This document shows, in pieces, positions 31,555 through 40,700 of a stretch of 41,297 nucleotides of DNA. The notes below the pieces were generated by a model. That model was not told the origin of the DNA. It saw only the letters and a list, made by a program, of their open reading frames with translations, and did no database searches. The stretch lies in NCBI GenBank assembly GCA_937948815.1, contig CALFAM010000191.1, positions 1 through 41,297 on the forward strand, given 5' to 3'. The position numbers and the translations under genes are program-made. The stretch is from an uncultured bacterium. Its GTDB lineage: Bacteria > Acidobacteriota > Thermoanaerobaculia > Multivoradales > J023. The stretch's first letter is position 1; each line of letters begins with the position of its first letter.

Positions 31555-33762
31555 ATGAAAAACGATCAACGCTTTGGCCCCTTCTGGATCGCGGTCTCCT
31601 GCGCCGCTGCTATCGCCCTGCTGACACCGGTCTGGGTTCACGGCGCCCGTGATCGTTTCGGAGAGACCGTCGAGGTTGTGACGGTCGAGGTACCGGTCCA
31701 GGTCGTCGCGAACGGCAAGCCCATTCGCGGCCTGACCGCCAAGAGCTTCGAGATCGTGGCCGGCGGCAAGCGTCAGGCGATCACGGGTTTCGAGGTCATC
31801 GATCTCGCCGAGATCGCCGACGACCCATCGAGCACTGATCTGCCGCTGCCTGCGCGGCGGCACTTCTTGATGCTCTTCGACCTCAGCTTCTCCCAGCCTG
31901 ATGGTGTGGTGAAAGCGCGCAATGCCGCAAAGGAACTGGTGCGTGACACCCTCCACTCCACCGATCTAGTCGCCGTTGGCACCTACTCACTCAACCAGGG
32001 CCCCAAGCTGGTGCTCGGCTTCACGCCCGATCGCGACCAGTTGGATACCGCGCTCGATCGGCTCGGCCTCCAGCAGTACAACCAACGCTTCTCGGATCCG
32101 CTGGGACTGGTCGCCGCATTCGACCCGCTGATGCGCTCGGCCTCGGACGTGACGACACAGAACAACACGAGCGGGCGTTTGGGCATCGACGTCGACGGCC
32201 TTTTTCGGCAACACCTCGCCGATCTATCCGTCGCGACTGCGCGGGTCGCGCGCGAGGAGCAGATCGATCGTGCGCGCGCCTACACCTCCTCTTTCGAAGA
32301 GCTGGCCGAGCTGCTGCGCGAGGTGCGTGGCCGCAAGCAGGTCGTTCTCTTCTCCGAGGGCTTCGACACCACCGCCATCCTCGGATCCGATTCGTCCGCA
32401 CGCGCGACTGAGAACGCCCGTGCCATCGAGCGCGGTGAGTACTGGCGGGTCGACTCGGACGAGCGATTCGGCTCTGGTAGCACCCTCGCCTTCCTCGGCA
32501 GGATGCTGGAGGCGTTTCGGCGAGCCGATGCCGTGATCCAGGCGGTCGATGTCGGCGGTGCACGCACCAATACTCGGGCCGAGATTGCCAACGAGACGTC
32601 GGGGCTGATCACCACGACGGCCGGTCAAGGACTGGTCTCGCGATCGGAAAACAGCCTCTTCGTCATGGCAGACGGCACCGGCGGCGAGCTCTACCGCAAC
32701 TACAACGATCTCGGTCAGGCCATCTCTCAGCTTCTCGACCGCACCGCCGTGACCTACGTTCTCTCGTTCACACCCAAGAAGCTGCCAGCTGCCGACAGCT
32801 TCCAACGCATTCAGGTCAAGCTCAAAGGCGCTGGCCGGGGCGCGCGGGTGCACCACCGCCCAGGCTTCTACGCACCCACGCCCTATCGCGATCAAACCGC
32901 GTTGGTACGGCAGCTCAAAGCCGCCGACCTCGTTCTCGATACAGCGGAAGGCGGCGAGATCGAGCTCACCGCATGGGCCGTGCCCAATGGCCGCCAGGCC
33001 CCGGGCACGCAGGATGGGCGCAGCGAAGTTTTGCTCTTCCTCGACATCGACGGCGAGAGCCTGCTTCAGCAACAAGAGCGCGACATTGCCCGCTTCCGCG
33101 TCTTCGCCTACGCGATTGATGATCGAGGCAGCGTCGGCGATTTCATGACCCAGGCACTGACACTCGATCTCAACCGGGTCGAGCGAACGATCCTGGCGGG
33201 CAACCTGGCATTCTTCGGTCGTCTCCACATGCCTGCCGGCAAGTACCGGCTGCGCATCGTCGTGCAGGATGCACGCTCAGGTCGGCACGGTGCCCGGACC
33301 AGCCGCTTGATGGTTCCCCCGCCGGGAACCGAAGGCCCTGTCCTGGCACCGCCCTTGTTCGCGCTGACCCAAGATCGCGGCCTTTTGCTCAACGAAGACG
33401 ACAGTCGTCAGGAAGCCAAGGAGTACCCGATACAGGCTGGCGACACGGCGTTCGTGGCACGCTCACAGATCGTTCTCGACGGTGGTGCCGTCCCCGTGGT
33501 GGTCAACGCCTATGCTTCGGCTGCCGCTCAGCTCGAGGCGTGGCTGGAAGGACCGGGCGGTCAGCGGCTCGAGCGGGGTGTGGTCATCGCCAGCGCCCTG
33601 GCCGCCGATGCGGGCGAGGCCTTACGCGCCGAGCTCACCCTCGACCCCAGCGCCATCGCGAACGGGACCTATACCCTCGGCATGCGGGTCACGGACAGCG
33701 GTCGTACAGCGACCCAACGCGTTGCCGTCGTGGTCGGCGCCGAAGACGCCAAGCGCCGCTGA
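31555..33762 (+). CDS. Secreted VWFA-domain protein, acidobacterial TIGR03436-like family (paralogue 4)
   Basis: A 735-aa protein collinear with the three long VWFA proteins encoded on the other strand at 11131-17783. A signal peptide (WIAVSCAAAIALLTPVWVHG) leads into ETVEVVTVEVPVQVV and GLTAKSFEIVAGG. The VWFA domain has a complete DxSxS (D109, S111, S113 in LFDLSFSQPDG), then RKQVVLFSEGFDTT, AVIQAVDVGG, VMADGTGGELYRNYNDL and YVLSFTPKKL. VHHRPGFYAPTPY follows, and the C-terminal half is beta-rich and unassigned. Its closeness to the paralogues on the far side of the TonB receptor gene suggests local duplication followed by inversion or insertion between copies. It is preceded by the two short VWFA genes. 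Confidence 0.88.
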   Translation: MKNDQRFGPFWIAVSCAAAIALLTPVWVHGARDRFGETVEVVTVEVPVQVVANGKPIRGLTAKSFEIVAGGKRQAITGFEVIDLAEIADDPSSTDLPLPARRHFLMLFDLSFSQPDGVVKARNAAKELVRDTLHSTDLVAVGTYSLNQGPKLVLGFTPDRDQLDTALDRLGLQQYNQRFSDPLGLVAAFDPLMRSASDVTTQNNTSGRLGIDVDGLFRQHLADLSVATARVAREEQIDRARAYTSSFEELAELLREVRGRKQVVLFSEGFDTTAILGSDSSARATENARAIERGEYWRVDSDERFGSGSTLAFLGRMLEAFRRADAVIQAVDVGGARTNTRAEIANETSGLITTTAGQGLVSRSENSLFVMADGTGGELYRNYNDLGQAISQLLDRTAVTYVLSFTPKKLPAADSFQRIQVKLKGAGRGARVHHRPGFYAPTPYRDQTALVRQLKAADLVLDTAEGGEIELTAWAVPNGRQAPGTQDGRSEVLLFLDIDGESLLQQQERDIARFRVFAYAIDDRGSVGDFMTQALTLDLNRVERTILAGNLAFFGRLHMPAGKYRLRIVVQDARSGRHGARTSRLMVPPPGTEGPVLAPPLFALTQDRGLLLNEDDSRQEAKEYPIQAGDTAFVARSQIVLDGGAVPVVVNAYASAAAQLEAWLEGPGGQRLERGVVIASALAADAGEALRAELTLDPSAIANGTYTLGMRVTDSGRTATQRVAVVVGAEDAKRR

Positions 33763-34064
33763 CGTCGCCAACCCGGCCAACACCCTTGAGCGCGATACTG
33801 ATCCCGGAGACACCCGCGCTTCCGGATCCGAGGGTCGCCACTCACCTCGCTGTCGTTGCCATCGGCGCTTCGGGCTAGCCCAAATCCTTCCTGAGCCCCG
33901 GCTGCAACCCCGTATCTACATGCGCCTGCTGCGTTTCGCTCGTCCAGGCTTCCTCGAGGAAGCCCGGCTACGCCTTTGTCGCCTTCGCGCGCAAGCCTTG
34001 CAGCCACAATCATCTACATGATTTCGCTTCGGACGTCATGAATGCTTCGGGCTAGACTGTCGCC
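33763..34064. other. Non-coding spacer with short repeats and an 18-bp palindrome
   Basis: No coding region is supported. It contains a perfect 18-bp palindrome (GGCTTCCTCGAGGAAGCC, 33947-33964), a 12-bp direct repeat GCTTCGGGCTAG (33867-33878 and 34044-34055) and a 9-bp direct repeat ATCTACATG (33914-33922 and 34012-34020). The function is unknown; the palindrome could act as a transcript hairpin but has no U-tract. Confidence 0.4.
34053..34058 (+). promoter_or_regulatory. Candidate -10 box of a leaderless transcript
   Basis: TAGACT, the same hexamer as in the TonB receptor promoter, ends 6 nt before the ATG at 34065. No Shine-Dalgarno precedes that ATG. This spacing would put the transcription start at or next to the A of ATG. 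There is no clear -35 box. Confidence 0.3.
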
Positions 34065-36482
34065 ATGAGCGCCACCATGCATCGTCGCCGTGTTTGGATC
34101 GCCGCGTCCGCTCTCGGCCTCGCGATCGTGGGACCGAGCCTCGTCTGGTCACAGACCATGAAAGGTGCGGTGGCCGATGAGACGCCTGCGGTCGCGAGTG
34201 TCCGGATCCCGACGAAAACCGAGACGCGTGAAGAGATGCTGGCCATCTGCGACGGCTTGCGAACAGGCGAGAACGTCGTCTTCGGCCAATCCATGGTCGA
34301 GGAGCTGTACGCGGAGCTCGATGCGGCACGCGCCAGCCGCCAGCCAGATCTCGCCGTTCGCGCGGTCGGCTTCCTGAGCATTCACCTGATCCGTCTCAAT
34401 CGTCTGCAGGAAGCGATCGATCTCCTGGAACCGGCTCGGCGCCTGGCCGATATGCGCTTTTCGTCCGAAACGCTCCTGCGGCGCCGACTGGCGGCGTTTC
34501 TGGCCTCGGCACACCTGCAGCTCGCCGAGGACGAGAACTGCATCGATCATCACGCTGCGCGCAGCTGCATCTTGCCGATTCACCCTTCGGCGGTTCATCG
34601 CCGCACCGAGCATGGGCGGAGCGCCCTCTCGCTGTACCGCGAGTTGGTCGATGGTCAGCCGAACGATCTCAACAGCCGATGGCTGCTCAACATCACCAGC
34701 ATGCTGCTCGGGGCCTACCCGGCCGCCGTCCCCGAAGCCGCCCGTTTGCCCGCGAGCTACCTGGCGGACGACCCGACCTGGCCCACCCCTTGGCAGAATG
34801 TCGCGTCCGGACTAGGCCTCGATCCCATCGACCTCGCCGGTGGTGTGGTCACGGACGACTTCGACGGTGATGGTTTGATCGACGTGATCACCTCGTCGTG
34901 GGATCTGTGCGCTCCGATGAAGGCGTGGCGCAATACGGGTCGCGGATTTGTCGACACCACCGCGGAATGGAGCTTGGATGGCCAGCTCGGCGGCCTCAAT
35001 CTGCTCCAGGGAGACATTGACGGCGACGGCGACCTCGACCTCCTCTCGCTGCGGGGCGCCTGGCTCGGGGTCGATGGGAAGATTCGCAACTCGCTGCTGC
35101 GCAACGACATCGCAGAAGGCCACGGTTTCGTCGACATCACGGCCGCGGCCGGCATCGCAGAACCTGCCTACCCGACCCTGACGGCAGGCTTTGCCGACTT
35201 CGATCTGGATGGTGATCTGGATCTCTACATCGGCAACGAAGCTGCATCGAGAAGCGACAACCCGTTCTCATTCGTCACCGCGAGCGGCGTGCCCTATCCT
35301 TCGCAACTCTTCCGCAACGACGGCCGCGACGACCGAGGTGTCGTTCGCTTCACGGACATCGCCACCGCAGCCGGTGTCACCAACGACAGGCTGGCCAAGG
35401 GCGTTGCATGGGGCGATGCCGACAACGACGGCGATCTGGACCTCTACGTATCCAACTTCGACCACAATCGCCTCTACCGTAACAACGGCCGCAATGCCGA
35501 AGGGCAGGTGACCTTCACGGACATCGCCGCGGATGCGGGCGTCACCCAGCCGGCCAACATGAGCTTTGGTACGTGGTTCTTCGACGCTGACAACGACAGT
35601 GACCTCGATCTCTTCGTGGTGGACTACGCCAACCGCGACGCCAAGGTGTTCGCCGGCTACTTCGGACTTCCGGTACAAGGTGGCAACCCGATCCTCTACC
35701 GCAACGAGGGACCTGGGGCGAACGGCAATCCGCGCTTCGTCGATAGCTCGGCCGATTGGGGCTTGCGCCAGCCACTGCTGCCCATGGGCGCGAATTTCGG
35801 CGACCTCGACAACGACGGCTGGCTCGACGTCTACCTGGGAACGGGCTCGCCCTTCTTCGACGCCATCATGCCCAACGTGATGTATCGAAACGAGGGCGGC
35901 CAAGGCTTTCGGGACGTCACGATTCCAGGCGGCTTCGGACACCTGCAGAAGGGGCACGGTATCGCCTTCGCCGACCTCGACAACGATGGCGACCAGGACA
36001 TCTACGCGCAGACGGGCGGTGCCTTCCCCTACGACGCCTACAGCAATGTGGTGTACGAGAACCCAGGGTCGCCGCGTTCTTGGATCACCCTTCGCCTCGA
36101 GGGCACCACGTCCAACCGCAGCAGCTTCGGCGCGCGCATCGCCGTCGATGTCGTGGAAGAAGACGGCACGAAGCGCAGCATTCACCGAGCGGTCGGTAGC
36201 GGCGGCTCGTTCGGTGCATCGAGCCTGCAGCAGGAAATTGGTCTCGGCAGCGCTACCCAGATCCCACAGCTGACGATTCGCTGGCCGAGCGGACAAACGA
36301 GCCATTTCCAGGACCTCGCCCTCAACCAGATCTACCGCGTGGTCGAGGGTGCCGACACGGTCGAGCCCTTGGACGTGCCCACCTTCGCGCTCGGCGCACC
36401 CGTGGACCGGGCCGTACCCTCCGGGCACCATGACCATGCGCCCCACTCGGCCGCCCACGGGCAAGGCGCACAGAACCGGTGA
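34065..36482 (+). CDS. Secreted CRTAC1-family protein with N-terminal helical Cys/His domain (copy A)
   Basis: An 805-aa protein with a signal peptide (VWIAASALGLAIVGPSLVWSQ). Residues about 50-225 are helical and TPR-like. They contain AHLQLAEDENC-x8-CILP (C159, C168) followed by H-x-R-T-E-H (H178, H183) and SRWLLNI. From about residue 255 there are FG-GAP/VCBS propeller repeats with calcium-loop motifs (DFDGDGLIDV, DIDGDGDLDL, DLDGDLDLY, DNDGDLDLY, DNDSDLDLF, DNDGWLDVY). The ASPIC/UnbV domain follows (SWITLRLEGT...GARIAVDV...GSGGSFGASSLQQEIGLG). The tail is His-rich (SGHHDHAPHSAAHG). Its stop overlaps the start of the next gene (GTGA), so the two are translated as a coupled pair. The biochemical role is unknown. 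Confidence 0.88.
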   Translation: MSATMHRRRVWIAASALGLAIVGPSLVWSQTMKGAVADETPAVASVRIPTKTETREEMLAICDGLRTGENVVFGQSMVEELYAELDAARASRQPDLAVRAVGFLSIHLIRLNRLQEAIDLLEPARRLADMRFSSETLLRRRLAAFLASAHLQLAEDENCIDHHAARSCILPIHPSAVHRRTEHGRSALSLYRELVDGQPNDLNSRWLLNITSMLLGAYPAAVPEAARLPASYLADDPTWPTPWQNVASGLGLDPIDLAGGVVTDDFDGDGLIDVITSSWDLCAPMKAWRNTGRGFVDTTAEWSLDGQLGGLNLLQGDIDGDGDLDLLSLRGAWLGVDGKIRNSLLRNDIAEGHGFVDITAAAGIAEPAYPTLTAGFADFDLDGDLDLYIGNEAASRSDNPFSFVTASGVPYPSQLFRNDGRDDRGVVRFTDIATAAGVTNDRLAKGVAWGDADNDGDLDLYVSNFDHNRLYRNNGRNAEGQVTFTDIAADAGVTQPANMSFGTWFFDADNDSDLDLFVVDYANRDAKVFAGYFGLPVQGGNPILYRNEGPGANGNPRFVDSSADWGLRQPLLPMGANFGDLDNDGWLDVYLGTGSPFFDAIMPNVMYRNEGGQGFRDVTIPGGFGHLQKGHGIAFADLDNDGDQDIYAQTGGAFPYDAYSNVVYENPGSPRSWITLRLEGTTSNRSSFGARIAVDVVEEDGTKRSIHRAVGSGGSFGASSLQQEIGLGSATQIPQLTIRWPSGQTSHFQDLALNQIYRVVEGADTVEPLDVPTFALGAPVDRAVPSGHHDHAPHSAAHGQGAQNR

Positions 36483-38869
36483 GCCGAGCGATCCAGCTCC
36501 GCGCCTTCCTGTTCGCGATCCTCGCCGTGGCCACCGGTTTCGTCGCCGGACCTGCCACCGCGCAGTTCGAGTCGACCTGCAGGCGCCTGACCGAGGGGGA
36601 TAACGCCTACTTCGGCCACGCAATCATCCCCCGGCTCGAAGAGCGTCTCCGCGCCGCTGAACAGGCTGCGACACCCGATACCGAGGCGATCGTCCGCCTG
36701 CGCGCCTGGCTCGCGACCGAGCTCGGTCGCCTCGGCCGGCAAGGCGAGGCCCTCACGCTTCTCACGCGGGCCCGGGAAGCGGCCGAGCGCGCGCTCCCCG
36801 ACGACTGGCCGCTGCTCCCGGCCCTGCTCGGCAGTGAGGCGCTCGCCCACCTTCAGCTCGCGGAGGAAGAGAATTGCGCGGCCAGCCCGAATCCGGACCG
36901 CTGCATCCTGCCGCTCACCGACGCCGCACGGCATCAGCGAACCGAGCACACCCGCGCTGCCATCGCACGCTTCGACCGCGTGCTGACGCTGACGCCGGGC
37001 GATGTCCAGAACCGATGGCTTCGCACCGTCGCCGAAACACTGATCGGCGACCCGAACGGCCGCGGGCTCCCGCCGAGCGCGCTCGGGCCCGCACCCGGCC
37101 TCGCACGTTGGCAGAACCTTGCTGACGGCCTCGGTATCAGCGGCTCGGATCACGCGGGTGGCGCGATCGTCGACGACTTCGATGCCGACGGGCATCTCGA
37201 TTTGATCAGCTCTTCCTGGCACCCCTGTGCACCCCTGCGTGCCTACCGCAACGACGGCCAGGGCGGATTCCAGGACGTGGCCAAAGCCTGGGGGCTCGAC
37301 CAGCAGCTCGGCGGGCTGAACATCGTCCACGCTGACTACGATGGCGACGGCCAGCTCGACCTGCTGGTGCTGCGCGGCGCCTGGCTGGGCGCCGAGGGCA
37401 AGATACGCAACTCGCTGCTGCGCAACGATCTGGCAAAGACCGGGCGATTCGTCGACGTCACCGCCCAAGCTGGCCTGGCGGTTCCGGCCTATCCCACACA
37501 GGCCGCTGCCTGGGGAGACATCGACAACGACGGCGACCTCGATCTCTACATTGGCAACGAGGCGGCAGCGTCGTCCGTCGATCCACGCAACCTCTTTGGC
37601 ATGGGTGGCCAGACCTTTCCGTCCCAGCTCCTGCGCAATGATGGCGGCCGCTTCACCGACATTGCGCGTGCTGCGGGCGTCACCAACGACCGCTTTGCCA
37701 AGGGCGTCACCTGGGGCGATGTCGACAACGACGGTGATCTCGACCTCTTCGTGTCGAACATCGGCGTCAATCGGCTCTATCGCAATGACGGCCCCGCAGT
37801 CGGCACCGGCCCACGCGGCATCCCGCGCTTTGTAGACATTGCCGCCACGGCAGGCGTTGCCGAGCCTTCGCGCGAGAGCTTCGCCACCTGGTTCTTCGAC
37901 GTCGACAACGACGGCGATCTCGATCTCTTCGTCGCCGACTACTCCAGCCCCGTTTCAGCAGTCTCCGCGTCGTACCTGGACCTGACCGAGCCGCCTCGCG
38001 ACGGGTCGTCTTCCGATGGATCCTCTTCCGGCACCGGCCATCCGGTCCTCTATCGCAACGACACCCCGCGCCAGCGCACGGTCAATGGCGAGTTGATCAG
38101 CAGTTCGATTCGATTCACCGACGTTTCGGCCGACTGGGGTCTCGACCGCCCGCTGCTGCCCATGGGCGCCAATTTCGGCGACCTCGACAACGACGGCTGG
38201 CTGGACATCTACCTGGGTACCGGCCTGCCCAATCCCCAGGCATGGATGCCGAACGTGATGTACCGGAACGTCGAGGGTCAGCGCTACGAGGACGTGACCA
38301 GCGCAGGCTTCGGCCACCTCCAGAAGGGCCACGGTATCGCCTTTGGCGACATCGATCGCGATGGCGACCAAGACCTCTTTCAGCAGCTCGGTGGCGCCTA
38401 TCCTTACGATGCTTTCGCCAACGTGCTCTACGAGAATCCGAGCCTCACGCCACCCGCAGCCACGGAAGACGCAGGCGACGGCGATTCGCCTCCCGACCCG
38501 GGTTCCGCCTGGGTAACCCTGCGCCTGCGCGGCGCACGGGCGAATCCGTTCGCCATTGGCGCCCGGATCACCATCGTCGTACGGGGGCCTGACGATCGTA
38601 CGCGCCAGATTCATGCCGTCGTCGGCAGCGGCGGCTCCTTCGGCGGCTCCAGCATGCAGCAAGAGCTGGGCCTGGGGGATGCCGTTTCCATCGACTCCCT
38701 GTCGGTTCGCTGGCCCTCGTCCGCAGCACCCTTCGTGGCCCGCGACCTGGCACCGCGCAAGGTCTACGAGATTCGTGAGAAGGACGCCTCACTGGTCACC
38801 GTCGAAGCCCCGCCCGTCCCACTGCGGCCTGGCCAGGCTTCCCACAATCACGCCGGATCGGTACGATAG
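36479..38869 (+). CDS. Secreted CRTAC1-family protein with N-terminal helical Cys/His domain (copy B)
   Basis: A 796-aa tandem paralogue of the preceding gene. The GTG start at 36479 overlaps the upstream TGA and begins a good signal peptide (LRAFLFAILAVATGFVAGPATAQ). The N-terminal helical domain keeps the motif AHLQLAEEENC-x8-CILP (C133, C142) and H-x-R-T-E-H (H152, H157). Propeller repeats follow (DFDADGHLDL, DYDGDGQLDL, DIDNDGDLDLY, DVDNDGDLDLF twice, DLDNDGWLDIY, DIDRDGDQDLF). A Ser-rich insert (about residues 505-520) and an acidic insert (about 660-680) are absent from copy A. It ends with ASPIC/UnbV (GSGGSFGGSSMQQELGLG) and a short tail ASHNHAGSVR. A TPR gene follows after 42 nt, probably in the same operon. 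Confidence 0.88.
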   Translation: MSRAIQLRAFLFAILAVATGFVAGPATAQFESTCRRLTEGDNAYFGHAIIPRLEERLRAAEQAATPDTEAIVRLRAWLATELGRLGRQGEALTLLTRAREAAERALPDDWPLLPALLGSEALAHLQLAEEENCAASPNPDRCILPLTDAARHQRTEHTRAAIARFDRVLTLTPGDVQNRWLRTVAETLIGDPNGRGLPPSALGPAPGLARWQNLADGLGISGSDHAGGAIVDDFDADGHLDLISSSWHPCAPLRAYRNDGQGGFQDVAKAWGLDQQLGGLNIVHADYDGDGQLDLLVLRGAWLGAEGKIRNSLLRNDLAKTGRFVDVTAQAGLAVPAYPTQAAAWGDIDNDGDLDLYIGNEAAASSVDPRNLFGMGGQTFPSQLLRNDGGRFTDIARAAGVTNDRFAKGVTWGDVDNDGDLDLFVSNIGVNRLYRNDGPAVGTGPRGIPRFVDIAATAGVAEPSRESFATWFFDVDNDGDLDLFVADYSSPVSAVSASYLDLTEPPRDGSSSDGSSSGTGHPVLYRNDTPRQRTVNGELISSSIRFTDVSADWGLDRPLLPMGANFGDLDNDGWLDIYLGTGLPNPQAWMPNVMYRNVEGQRYEDVTSAGFGHLQKGHGIAFGDIDRDGDQDLFQQLGGAYPYDAFANVLYENPSLTPPAATEDAGDGDSPPDPGSAWVTLRLRGARANPFAIGARITIVVRGPDDRTRQIHAVVGSGGSFGGSSMQQELGLGDAVSIDSLSVRWPSSAAPFVARDLAPRKVYEIREKDASLVTVEAPPVPLRPGQASHNHAGSVR

Positions 38870-38911
38870 ACCCTTGGCCAGCGCTTCAGGCCCTCCTCCC
38901 AGGATCCGATC

Positions 38912-40567
38912 ATGAAATCGAAACATCTACTTCTCGTCTTCCTGCTCGCCGGCGGCGGCTTGGCTTCGAGCCTCCACACTCAGGACATCGCCATGAGCGA
39001 GGAGGAAGCCGACGCCATCGCAAGCGCCTTGGGTACTGCCGTCGAGGCCCTCCAGGGGAACCGCTTCGAGGAAGCGATCGACCTGCTCGAGCCGCTCAGC
39101 CGCCGACCCGACGCACCGCCTCAGGTCAGCGCCCTACTCGGCGCCGCATACGTCGAGGGGGAGCGTCCACAGCAAGCCCTCGCCGTGCTCGAGCCCTTGC
39201 TCGAAAAGCAAGGCGAAGACGCAGCCATGCTCTACAACGCGGCTCGCGCGGCGCTCGCCGTCGGCCGAAGCGCGGATGGCGAGCGCTACTTGACCAAGGC
39301 GGCAAGCCTCGCGCCGGTCAGCCCGGCTGCGCGCCTCCTTGGGTTCATTCGTACGCGCCAGGGCTTGGTGGTCGATTCGTACCGCCTCCTGCGCCCGGTC
39401 GCCTTGGCGAATCCGGAAGACACCGAGGCGCGCCTGGCGGCAGCCACCGCGGCCGTCCGGCTGCAGCGCGTCAATGAAGCCGAACAGCTTCTCTCCGACT
39501 TGCCTCAGATCGACTCTCGCGTCCGCCTGCTCTGGGGTCGACTCCTCCTGCTCAAGGGAGAACCGGAAGGCGCCCGCAGCATGCTCGAGCCGCTGATCGG
39601 CGCCAACCTGCCCGAGGAGATCCTGGTCGACGCCCATCGCCTGCTGGCAGATGTCGAGCTCGAGCTCGGCAATGCGACGGCCGCGCGCGACCTTCTCGGG
39701 GACCTCACGCAGGATCCGATGACCGCCTACAAGCTCAGCAAGGCCGAGTACCAGAGCGGCAATGTCGAAGCCGCGATCGCGACCCTCGAGCCCTTCCGCC
39801 AGCCGTTGCTAGAAGGTCTGGGCACCGACATGACGCCGACGATTCGCGACGCCCGTGCGGCCATGACCCGCGCGCTCGGAAGCTATCTGGTCGCCGCTGG
39901 AAGGCACGACGAGGCGCTGCCCGTGCTCGAGACCTCGACGCAGCTCGCCCCAAACGCCAAGGAAGCCTGGCAAAGCCTCGGCCAGGCCCTCACCGGCCTC
40001 GGCCGCCGCGACGAGGCTGAGCAGGCCCTAGCCAAATTTCGTACCCTGGCCGACGCCGAGGGAAGCGTGCTGCAGCGCCAGAACCGCACGAGTAACGACC
40101 GAGAGGACGCCACAGGCCGTGAGCTTCGCAAGGCCTCTCAGCTCATTGGCGAGGGACGCTTCGAAGCCGCTCTCGGCGTCGTGCGGACCGAGCTCGCCCT
40201 GTCTCCCGAAGATCCTCGGCCGCGTCTGGCCGAGTCGCGCATTCTGCTCTTGCTCGGCCGCCATGACGAGGCCCTCGCCTCCGTGGAGCGCGCGCTGGGC
40301 AAATCGCCGAGCTTCGCCGATGCCTGGTACCAGCGGGGCGCGGTCCGGCTCGCGACCAAGGACCTCGACGGTGCCGAAGGCGATCTGCGCCACGCATTGG
40401 AGCTCAACGATCAGCACCTCGCAGCGATGAACGATCTGGCCGTCTTGCTGATCGTCCAGGGCAACCGTGACGAGGCGCGCGCTCTGCTCGAACGCGTGCT
40501 GAGCGTCAATCCGAACGACCGCGGCGCCGCCCAGAATCTCGAACGTTTGAACAACGCCCAAAGCTAA
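38912..40567 (+). CDS. Exported TPR-repeat protein
   Basis: A 551-aa protein with a signal peptide (HLLLVFLLAGGGLASSLHTQ); AGGA lies about 7 nt before the ATG. About twelve TPR units run from residue 35 to the end, for example EALQGNRFEEAIDLLEPLSRRPD, AWQSLGQALTGLGRRDEAEQALAKF and DLAVLLIVQGNRDEARALLERVLSVNP. A short polar linker (QRQNRTSNDREDATG, about 388-402) splits the array into two blocks. There is no lipobox or membrane helix, so a soluble periplasmic scaffold is likely. It closes the CRTAC1-CRTAC1-TPR operon, mirroring the CRTAC1-TPR arrangement at 7049-11075, which suggests that the TPR protein helps export, fold or anchor the CRTAC1 proteins (inference). Confidence 0.88.
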   Translation: MKSKHLLLVFLLAGGGLASSLHTQDIAMSEEEADAIASALGTAVEALQGNRFEEAIDLLEPLSRRPDAPPQVSALLGAAYVEGERPQQALAVLEPLLEKQGEDAAMLYNAARAALAVGRSADGERYLTKAASLAPVSPAARLLGFIRTRQGLVVDSYRLLRPVALANPEDTEARLAAATAAVRLQRVNEAEQLLSDLPQIDSRVRLLWGRLLLLKGEPEGARSMLEPLIGANLPEEILVDAHRLLADVELELGNATAARDLLGDLTQDPMTAYKLSKAEYQSGNVEAAIATLEPFRQPLLEGLGTDMTPTIRDARAAMTRALGSYLVAAGRHDEALPVLETSTQLAPNAKEAWQSLGQALTGLGRRDEAEQALAKFRTLADAEGSVLQRQNRTSNDREDATGRELRKASQLIGEGRFEAALGVVRTELALSPEDPRPRLAESRILLLLGRHDEALASVERALGKSPSFADAWYQRGAVRLATKDLDGAEGDLRHALELNDQHLAAMNDLAVLLIVQGNRDEARALLERVLSVNPNDRGAAQNLERLNNAQS

Positions 40568-40580
40568 GGCGCTCGCAACG

Positions 40581-40625
40581 AAAAAGGCCCGCTACCGGAT
40601 CGAACAATCGATCGGGCAACGGGCC
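40581..40625 (-). terminator. Rho-independent terminator of the leftward gene at the right edge
   Basis: On the minus strand GGCCCG (40625-40620) and CGGGCC (40591-40586) close a long imperfect stem with an inner CGATCGA/TCGATC-type pairing, followed by TTTTT (40585-40581). It lies 76 nt after the stop at 40701 and just past the convergent TPR gene stop. On the plus strand the same hairpin lacks a U-tract but may still help end the TPR operon transcript. Confidence 0.75.
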
Positions 40626-40645
40626 GCAGCGCGTGAACGTTTCAG

Positions 40646-40678
40646 CCGTCGATCAGATGAGCTTATCTGGTTCGACGG
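40646..40678. repeat. Second hairpin between convergent genes
   Basis: CCGTCGA (40646-40652) pairs with TCGACGG (40672-40678), and an inner CAGAT (40654-40658) pairs with ATCTG (40665-40669) over a 6-nt loop. No T-run follows on either strand. It probably acts as a transcript end structure or pause site together with the neighbouring terminator. Confidence 0.45.
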
Positions 40679-40700
40679 TCTGTCCCGTTGATGGGCGCGA

